Source: Gigaspora margarita (taxonomy: Eukaryota > Glomeromycota > Glomeromycetes > Diversisporales > Gigasporaceae). From it: a DNA stretch of 64,000 nt. The translations under genes and the position numbers were made by a program. Of this stretch, positions 56,178 through 64,000 are shown one piece after another. The stretch's first letter is position 1. The number at the start of each line of letters is the position of its first letter. The DNA lies in contig WTPW01000329.1 of NCBI GenBank assembly GCA_009809945.1, forward strand, positions 62,001-126,000, in the 5' to 3' direction. Under the pieces are notes generated by a model. The model saw only the letters and a program-made list of their open reading frames with translations. It did not search any database and was not told the DNA's origin.

Positions 56178-57995
56178 CAGTGTTGGCAAATGACAAGGTC
56201 ATAAAAATTTTTATGAAAATGACAATAATGATATGTCATTTTAAAATGACAATGCCATTTATTATAAAAAAATTTTGTACAAAACCATGGCAAAATGACA
56301 AGTCATAAAAAATATTTTTATAAATGACATTAAAATGTCAAATAAATGACAATAATATTAATTGCTTTGCAATAGATAAAAAAAATATAATTTATTAAAA
56401 TATATTAGCAAATACTAAGAAAAATTTACATTCCACCAAGGGAAATGCAGTAAAACTCAAAACGTCTTTGACCTGAAAATAAGCTACCTCACAATCGACA
56501 AAAGTCGCTACATAGTAAAGTCTTAATTTTACTAAGCAAATCGATTAAAAATGCTTAAGTAAACTTATTTATAAGGTCAAAATACACTTACTACAAAATT
56601 TTCATAAGTATTAGAGAATTTTTTATTAATTGACTTTTGATTTTTACGTTCGACGGAAAAATTAAAATTTTTTAAAAAAATACATAAAAATTAAAAGTTA
56701 AATAATAAAAAATTCTATAATTTTAATAAAAATTTCAGAGTACATGTATTTTGATCTTCCAAATAAGTTTACTTAATCAATAATTATTTGATTGACATAG
56801 TAGAATTTAGTCTTTACTATGTAGCAACTATCTGCGATTAACTAAAAATCGATTTTACTTCAATATTATTGGCTATTTATACTATATATATATATATATA
56901 GGACGTGATAGATGGGGGACCCCCCAGAAAATTACGCACTTCCTAAAGATTTGGATGATTGATTTCTAGTTTGGTTGAAATTTTTGATGTTCAGATTATC
57001 TGATAATTATTAATTTTTTTTAGTGATTCTTGTAGCTCGTAGCTTTTTGTTGAACTACTAACCAATAAATTATGGTTATATCCAAAATGTGATCAATGTA
57101 CTGACTAATAAAACTAATATAGCAATTGGATCAAGTTGTTAATGCTTTTGATTGGTTACCGTAGGCTCCCGAAAATAAGCTACCATTTTTTGGGCGATTT
57201 TAAGTAAAAAAAACGGGGGTAGCTTATTTTCGGGTGAAAGAGGTTTTTAGCGATCGTAAGTAGTCATTACATAGTAAAGTCCAAATTTTACTATGTAAAT
57301 CGATCAAAATCGCTTAAGTAAACTTATTAAGGAGATCAAAATGCATATACTTCGAAATTTTCATGCAAATCGGAGAACTTTTTATTATTTGAGTTTTGAT
57401 TTTTACTTTCGTCGTATATATTTTTTAAAAAATTTTTAATTTTTCCGTCGAACGTAAAAATTAAAACTCATATAATAAAAGTTCTCCGATTTGCATGAAA
57501 ATTTCAAATATATGTATTTTGATCTCCTGATTAAGTTTACTTAAGCGATTATGAACGATTTACATAGTAAAATTTAGCCTTTACTATGTAGCGACCATCA
57601 TCGATCATGGGGGTAGCTTATTTTCGGGTGAAAGAGGTTTTTACATTTTTGGATTTAAACAGGAGGTAGCTTATTTTTGGGGTAGCTTATTTTCAGGAAT
57701 ATACGGTATACAACCTATGATCAAAATAAATTTTTACAGAATTATGGTAGAAATTAAGACAGTTAATTCCAAAACAAACTAATTCAACTACACATCGCAA
57801 TAGCAAGTTTATTGCTTTGTTTCTTATTTTAGTATGGTGCATAACTACATTGGTATTACTTTTTTGCTATCGAACAACCTATAAATTATAAATGACAAGT
57901 ATAGTCATAAAAAAATAAATGATTTTTTTTATGACAAAAATAACTTGTCATATGACAAGGTGTCATTTATTTTAAATGACAATGTGCCAACACTG
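56178..57995. mobile_element. hAT-type non-autonomous element, 1.8 kb, with nested insert
   Basis: CAGTGTTGGCA and TGCCAACACTG ends are flanked by the exact 8-bp GGTTAAAA (56170-56177 and 57996-58003). Subterminal AAATGACAATA and TGTCATTTT motifs recur in both ends. The same ends occur on the 300-bp element at 12595. Inside lie a TIR element (57159-57706), a relic of the same type (about 56490-56870), and the 57735-57960 block shared with 1610-2095. No transposase is seen. Confidence 0.9.
57159..57706. mobile_element. Palindromic AAATAAGCTACC element, TA-flanked
   Basis: CCGTAGGCTCCCGAAAATAA on the left and TTATTTTCAGGAATATACGG on the right are inverted, TA at 57157-57158 and 57707-57708. 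The entire element is a near-palindrome centred near 57430 (ACATAGTAAAGTCCAAATTT versus AAATTTAGCCTTTACTATGT). It is related to 3849-4707. Confidence 0.75.
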
Positions 57996-59102
57996 GGTTA
58001 AAAGATAGCAAACCAGATAAAAATCAGGTACCTGATTTTAAATTAATTATTAACTGATTACTATCTAATTTATATTAGTTTTGGTACTAAATTTTTGATA
58101 CAAAATTGAATAAATTAGGCATTAAACAGTTAATAATAAAATAATTTTTTTATGTGTTTCACACCGTGTGTAAAATCAGTTGTATAACATCGACGGTTCC
58201 TCTGTGACATCAAGAAAGTTGAACGGAACCATCACTCGCATTTCATGTGATCGTACAGGTATAGTATTATGAATCATTTTTTGATAATCGAATGCTAAAA
58301 CAATTTTACTTTAAATGGCAAGCCATTTATCGTAATAATGAAGTCATTTCCAACACTATTTAGACATTTTGACACTATTTAGACATTTCGACACTATTTA
58401 GACATTTTGATATTAATTTAGTATTTTGACATTAATTTAGAATTTCGACAATATTTAGACATTTGAGCACTATTTAGGCATTTCGACACTATTTAGGCAT
58501 TTCGACATTAATTTAGTATTTCAACATTGATTTAGAATTTCGACATTAATTTAGAATTTTGACATGCTAAATGTCGAAAGTCGAAATATTTTGACATAGC
58601 TCAAAACAATTTCGACTAACAATACTACATGTAAGTCCTCACATCCTTTGGACAATCAACTTTAAAAGAAGATTCTCTTTGAACTACTTGGAATTAAGAA
58701 CTAAAACTTTAAATTAAAGATGCTAACCAATATATATTTAAAATTTAAAGTAAGATTTATATATACACTTTTAAATAAATTTAATTTAAATGATTTTTTA
58801 CAAAATTTATATATAAAATTAGATGAGTCAACTCATTTGATTTATAAGTAACAGCATTTAAACCCCTGAATAAGAAAATGTCCTGTGACTGTTATTGTGT
58901 CGAATAAAATAAATTCAATTCTTTAAATCGTATTTCAAGCATATGGTGCGGATCGAGTTACAAAGATAATGAGAATTTTAATACAGTAACACTTTTTCTT
59001 TTTTTTTTTAGTTGGTTTTTATACTCTTCGTTATGGATATCAATATACATTTCAGTAATGCTTCAATAATATATTATACCAATATTAAATAGTTTAAAAA
59101 AT
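57996..59102. other. Non-coding, with a GACACTATTTAGACATTT minisatellite
   Basis: 58355-58570 contains about ten 18-20-bp units alternating CGACACTATTTAGACATTT and CGACATTAATTTAGAATTT. 58575-58610 reverses the GACATTT/AAATGTC motif. The remainder is AT-rich without a gene. Confidence 0.6.
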
Positions 59103-59104
59103 TA

Positions 59105-59363
59105 TATGGGCTAGGTGCTACAGAAAAGGGGGAAATCAACAAAACAAAGGATCTTCGGAAAATCAATTTTTATATTATAAATTTTATAATAAATCATAAG
59201 AAAATACAAACTTAAAGAGCTATACTACAAAATTTTATTAATACAACTGGCTTTGTGTTTTATGTGAAAAGTGGTCCTGATCTTATTCTAAATTGATTTG
59301 TGTAAAAAAAAAAAATTTTGAATATTTGTCGATTTCCCTCTTTTCTATAGCACTCAGCCCATA
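59105..59363 (+). mobile_element. TA-flanked MITE, family B copy 2
   Basis: TATGGGCTAGGTGCTACAGA and TCTATAGCACTCAGCCCATA are inverted ends. It aligns along its length with 7254-7512 (GGGAAATCAAC near the left, GATTTCCCTCTTTTC near the right) with moderate divergence. Confidence 0.8.
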
Positions 59364-59417
59364 TATGTACAATGGTAGAATGCAATGCGGAGATAATGTA
59401 TATAATAATCTAATAAT

Positions 59418-59539
59418 CAGCGTTGTCACTGGAAGGCCACTGGAAGAAAATCAATAATGCCACTGGAACTTAAAGTTCCATTAATTTTCTTCCAGTGACC
59501 TTCAAGTGACCTTCCAGTGATCTTCCAGTGACAACACTG
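59418..59539. mobile_element. Small hAT-like MITE
   Basis: CAGCGTTGTCACTGGAAG and CTTCCAGTGACAACACTG are inverted. TTCCAGTGACCTTC-type units fill the element. ATCTAATA follows the right end and occurs two bases before the left end, an imperfectly placed 8-bp duplication. Confidence 0.65.
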
Positions 59540-59654
59540 ATCTAATATTTATAATGCTATTTGAAATACATTGTCTGAAATTCATTATCTAAACTACCGT
59601 ACATATATATTAAATGCGAGTATTACAAAAAATTCCATCTATGATTGCCTATTT

Positions 59655-60686
59655 TCAAATGTCAACTTCTTCAACAGCAATAAAACACTTCATAACTTTA
59701 AGATCATCTAGAAACACCAAATCTGCGTCGGTTCCAATATTCAACGTTCCCTTAATGTTTTGTATCCCTAATAATTATGCGTATGTAATGTTGCTGCTTC
59801 AACTGCTTTAACAATTTGAGCATCCTGTGAATTTTTTAAAGTTTCTAACACAGGCATCGATAATAATGACTGATCCAATAAGTCGATGACTTCAACTCGT
59901 TCATCATTAATTTTACGCATCGGAATATCACCAAGAGTATAATCTCCTAGTGATAATCCCATAGCTGCCATAGCATCGGTAACAAGAACTGCACCTTTGG
60001 GATGGCCATTTTAATAGAATTTGGATGCACGTGAATACCATCACAGATGATACCATAATACTGTAATATGGACGTGGAATGCGGTTGTACCAAGTAGACC
60101 GAAACTACAAATATAGCAATAGTTTTTTATATACAAAATTTTGGCAAGAAAGCTTTCAAATTTAGTTCAAAGTTTGTTTTTTTTTTACCTGTTGAATGGC
60201 ATTAAATAAATGTATGATAAATCGAGCTTATTCATAAAATGATTATAAATAACAATAATGAGCAAATTGAAGGTATGAATCATTATGATGAATAAGACTT
60301 ACTCCTTTTTCGATGGCTGATTCCGCTTGATGAATGTACACACATTTGAATTTGATGATGGTTATAAAATTGAGAAAGCACACCAAAAGCTGACTGTAAC
60401 ACTTTTATGAACTAAATCTTCCACGCTATCCAAAACACCTTTTACTTTGACTATTTGATCTTTTCCTTCATTCAATCCATAGACCTTTACAAAATCTGAA
60501 AAACCACCAGGAGCAATACGAAGATAAGATTCTTCATGGGCGCCACATTTACTTGACATAATAAACGGGCCTTCGACTGGAATAACTACTCCATGAAACA
60601 AGACATTAGAACTTTATTATAGAGCAGATTACTTATGCCAAAAATCTTCGTCGCAAATAATGTGTTCTATTGGTCTGTAGTAAATT
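59655..60686 (-). pseudogene. N-acetylglucosamine-6-phosphate deacetylase relic with introns
   Basis: Minus-strand segments match NagA/AMDHD2-type deacetylases, which convert GlcNAc-6-P to GlcN-6-P. In order: RIYYRPIEHIICDEDFW (possible N-terminal exon); VEGPFIMSSKCGAHEESYLR; SAIEKGV; HLFNAIQQ; GLLGTT; IICDGIHVHPNSIKMA; GAVLVTDAMAAMGLSLGDYT; VEAATLH; GIQNIKGTLNIGTDADLVFL, with a stop at 59655. The metal Glu (VEGPF), His (HLFNA) and catalytic Asp (VTDAM) survive; the GHS motif does not. Introns are visible at 60302-60227 (GTAAGT) and 60188-60105. The APGFID barrel start is missing and at least four frameshifts occur, so it is a pseudogene unless the assembly has many indels. Confidence 0.85.
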
Positions 60687-60689
60687 CTG

Positions 60690-61119
60690 AAAAAGAAACA
60701 GAAATTGGATGTGTCGTAAAGTGTCATAAATTGCTTTATCCTTTCGTTGATCCATCATGTCATTTTAATACTAAAATTATTATTTCGATTTGTAAAAACA
60801 ATAATTGTTAAATGGTAATAATGATGAAGTTTGCCAAAGCATCAATTGCAATCAATTTTAATTAATCGTAATATTTGAGCACAAACACGATCATAAATTA
60901 ATCCATATTATCGTTCTTAAAATTAACTAGTACATGGTCATGTGGCGGCTGTGCCGCCAAATTTATGGCATATAACACAGTCGAGATTATTTACAGTCGA
61001 CTTAAATTTATTAAATTGACTAAGCTGATGTTTAAAAATCATATTAGCAGTTATACCCAAATCGACTATTCAGTGTAAAACATATGTATAATGGACTTGT
61101 CTTAAGCTAATCTTACATT
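60690..61119. other. Non-coding upstream flank
   Basis: No further deacetylase exon is recognised. A short hairpin TGGCGGCTGTGCCGCCA lies at 60942-60958. Confidence 0.4.
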
Positions 61120-61255
61120 TTTATGTTTTGGCCTCGCTTCGCTCGGCAGTTTTAAGCTAGCTTTATTTAATGTTTTGGCCTCGCTTCGCTCGGCAGTTTA
61201 AGTTAGGCTCACATTTTTATGTTTTGGTCTCGCTTAATTCGGCGGATTTAAACAC
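61120..61255. repeat. Three-unit GCCTCGCTTCGCTCGGCAG repeat
   Basis: ATGTTTTGGCCTCGCTTCGC plus TCGGCAGTTTAAG occurs near 61122, 61171 and 61218 (spacing about 48 bp); the third copy is diverged (GTCTCGCTTAATTCGGCGG). Unusually GC-rich for this window. Confidence 0.8.
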
Positions 61256-61324
61256 CATTAGTTTTTTGTCCATGCCTCTCAAGAATTAGGGCAAACAAAT
61301 TTTTTTTTTGGAATTATTTACTAT

Positions 61325-62165
61325 TTCGATGACCACTGTGTGTAGTTTGAAGTTGTGTAAGTTTGCAATATAATTTTCATGATTTCTACTGAGTTACGTA
61401 AGAAAATTCTGTAACACTTACCTGCTATTCTGGCAGCCACAGTGTGGTTGAGTTAATTTGTATTAGAATTGCCTTGATTTTTATGGGGATAAATTTTGAA
61501 TAGTATGCATTGAAGTTATTAATTCTTACGTAAAGAATTCTGTTGCAATGCCTACTCGCTATTTTGATGACTACGGTACGCGATTAAGGTTGAATTAATT
61601 TGGTGAAATTATTGTATTAAAATTATTGTAATTTCTGCCATGAGTTACTGTACAAAAACATACTATTTCAGCTACCACGGTATCGGTTAAAGGTGGTTTG
61701 CAATGGAATAGTCTTTTATTTTCTATGTGGTTGAGTGAGTTGCATTGGAATTATATCGTGAGTTACTGTAAAACTATTCTGGTAATGAGAGTTGGAATTA
61801 TCGTGAATAACTATAAAAAATTCTGCTGTAAACCTATTCGACGCATAATACGTAGTTAAGATTGAGTTTGCATTAATCTGTATTATGAATTACTGTAAGG
61901 TTGAGTTAGTTTGCGTTGGAATTATTATGGTTTCTATCGTGAGATTAGGTATGCGACGGGCGGGTTTACGGGCTTTTTTGATAGTTAATTCGGGCCACAC
62001 CCCAAAAATGCTAGTCACATGATAATTTATCCTGTGACTAGCATTTTGGGGTGTGGCCCGAATTAACTTTTAAAAAAAGCCCGATTAAGCCCATAAACCT
62101 GCCCGTTGCATACCCTACGTGAGATACTGTAAAAATTCAGTTACAATCCTTACTATTTTGGCGAT
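61325..62165. repeat. Degenerate ~110-bp tandem repeat with inserted MITE
   Basis: GTGAGTTACTGTA-type and TTGAATTAATTTG-type segments, with ACTATTTCGATGACCAC and similar, recur about seven times from 61325 to 62165. Divergence is high. The MITE at 61946-62117 interrupts one unit. Confidence 0.6.
61946..62117. mobile_element. hAT-like hairpin MITE with exact 8-bp TSD
   Basis: CGTGAGAT occurs at 61938-61945 and 62118-62125. The ends TAGGTATGCGACGGGC and GCCCGTTGCATACCCTA are inverted and the element continues as an almost perfect hairpin (GGGCCACACCCCAAAA and TTTTGGGGTGTGGCCC) with a loop near 62025. Higher GC than the surroundings. Non-coding. Confidence 0.9.
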
Positions 62166-63143
62166 ACACAGCATGCGACTCACTAACGAATGTTATTAAC
62201 ATTATCTATATCTTAGTTAATCTAACATTCACAAAATGTGCGAAAATCGATTTTTAAAAATCATAGATGACAACTGAGTATGTAAATAAAAAACAACTGG
62301 TCGTTCCTGTATCCTTGATTATCGCATTTCAATTTTCACGATCTTATTACAACATTAGTTATGCATAATTACGGTTAATGATGATCATAATCCTTATAAA
62401 GTTAGCTGATTTAACCTATAGAAGCTCATTTCACTAAAAAGTTTTTTTTTTATTATAAATTACACTAACTTTAACTAATTCTAACTTGACTCTAACGATA
62501 ATGACTGGAATTACTTTGTCTGCGAAATGAACTTTGGTGAAATAGACTCGGTGAAATGAACTTGCAGAGGTTTAAATTTCCGGCTTAAACTCTTCCGCTA
62601 TGAAATGATTGTAGGTGAGTTGATCGATTCCTTATGATGGATAAGAAATAAACAGGTGCGAAACTGGAATTAATAGTAATGACATAGGAATTTGACAATT
62701 ATAGTTGTTAGAGTAAATAAACTATCACAACGCAAATCATATGTTATCATACTTACGTATCAGTGATTGTTTACATAAATAAATCCAATTCATATATACC
62801 CGATATTAGCTAACCTGTCTATAAATAGTAAAGTTTTTAGCGATCTTGAGTAAATTGGTTAATTTTCAACTTGAGATCTTCCTGTGGAAACCGGTTTACA
62901 CGTATGATGATAATCAAATGATCATTAATGAACAAATTCATTCAAATCCTTCGTTACGGCTTCTCGCTATTTCTTTGAAGATCAGTGATTATCAATTCAT
63001 CAAGCCAGTAAAAAATTCGACGAAAAAAAAACAAATAAAAAGAGAATAATACTCAATGCTATAAATAAATATAGGATGAAATGTCCATAAAAGCAGCAAA
63101 AATACATGTTTCGATACGCTCTGATCCTTTTTAACGATTCAAA

Positions 63144-63146
<3 letters not shown>
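62166..63146. other. No gene recognised
   Basis: A 67-residue frame at 62846-63049 (+) reads LVNFQLEIFLWKPVYTYDDN and ends in KKKQIKRE. It has no recognised domain, and nothing around it supports a gene. The rest is AT-rich. Confidence 0.3.
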
Positions 63147-63178
<32 letters not shown>

Positions 63179-63262
63179 CGCTACATGTAACATGTACATA
63201 TAACACGAAACATGTAACACGAAACATGTAACATGTAACATGTAACATGTAACATATAACAT
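63147..63262. repeat. Poly-T tract and ACATGTAAC tandem repeat
   Basis: 63147-63178 is a T-run. 63181-63262 has about nine copies of a 9-10-bp unit (ACATGTAAC, with ACACGAAAC variants). Confidence 0.85.
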
Positions 63263-64000
63263 GTATATAAAAACGGTAAAAGCAAATTTCCTTTTTTGAA
63301 TATTGCGAGGAAATTATTTCGATGATCGAATGCACAAGCATAGCACAAATTACTGTAAGCAGTAGAACTACCAACCGTTTATAGTAAAGGCTACTTGCAC
63401 CACATCACAAACATATTACACAGCATATCCATTTTTGGTAAAATGGATCGGGCAAAATTGAATATCTTTAATAACGCATAATGGTTGATCACATCGAGCA
63501 TGCTACTTGAAGACACCCTAAATAAGTTTTTTCTAAAAATGTTTATTATTAACAATCCTCAAGTGAACAATAATACACGACTCTCCCTTACAATTCATAA
63601 ACAAAATATGAAGAAATAATACAAAAATTAGAACAATAGCTCTCTTTAATAATAAATTGCTTACTGCGTTATTGCATTATAGAACTGACTCTCATAGATA
63701 GTAATTTAATTATTTCAGTATTTCAATTGAATTAAATCCAATTCAATTGAATTTATTGTCTTAAATTAGTATTTTTGTTTTTATTTTTTTATTTATTTTT
63801 TTTTATTTTGCTATTAATAAAATCGTATGATATTAAGGAGATATAAAGACGATATATATATTTTAATACATAATGATAATGATAGAATTTTAACTACAGT
63901 GTGAACAAAGTCAAATTAAGTTTTCCTTGAATGCATGTCCAGTGTGTTTGGTATGTTTAGTTTATATGAGAATTTGTGATGGAAATAAATATGGTTAAGA
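63263..64000. other. Non-coding to window end
   Basis: No domain-bearing frame. A small palindrome TTCAATTGAATTAAATCC / CCAATTCAATTGAA is near 63725-63750, and a T-run near 63775-63805. Confidence 0.35.

Overview
This is a very AT-rich eukaryotic window, largely repeats and gene relics, with GT-AG introns of 55-171 bp, long homopolymers and three N gaps (14317-15198, 34801-35656, 52778-52911). The style suggests an arbuscular mycorrhizal fungus (Glomeromycotina, Rhizophagus-like). The grounds are a LINE whose reverse transcriptase reads AYMDDTLWIA and ends in a C-C-H-C knuckle, degenerate TPR and RNI-type LRR relics, a poly-Asn/acidic coiled-coil gene, and a secreted repeat-peptide precursor. 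This assignment is an inference from family resemblance; no search was run.

The most notable gene is at 10302-11066 (+). It encodes a signal peptide, a 171-bp intron, and 17 tandem copies of a 9-10 residue unit (consensus DDDGPII-E/D/Q) separated mostly by Lys-Arg. This is the layout of a Kex2-processed repeat protein. A 2-bp deletion in the last unit creates an early stop and leaves a conserved-looking basic, Cys-containing tail out of frame (11067-11163).

Other protein-coding content is broken. There are three tandem LRR gene copies on the minus strand (15.8-21.8 kb), and a DDE transposase pseudogene (31339-33625, -) inside a complete 3.1-kb transposon with inverted ends and a TA target duplication. 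A poly-Asn gene (38675-39413, +) carries a 233-bp MITE inside its AAT tract. A full-length but decayed LINE occupies about 41.5-49.49 kb (+). A spliced N-acetylglucosamine-6-phosphate deacetylase relic lies at 59655-60686 (-), and a TPR fragment near 27.9 kb.

Most of the remaining sequence is non-autonomous mobile DNA. It includes hAT-like MITEs with exact 8-bp duplications (12595, 29536, 39998, 56178, 61946), TA-flanked elements (7254, 13875, 25413, 26550, 34087, 57159, 59105), long hairpins (11451, 22440, 40915), two tRNA-derived SINEs (18908-19513; 30376-30628), paired LTRs (29374-30196; 51763-52289, the second with a primer-binding site), and a 364-bp palindromic tandem array around the 52.8-kb gap. 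Nested insertions give relative ages: hAT-like elements inside an LTR and inside the LINE, and a SINE inside a TIR element next to an LRR copy. No operons, CRISPR arrays, rRNA or intact tRNA genes were seen.
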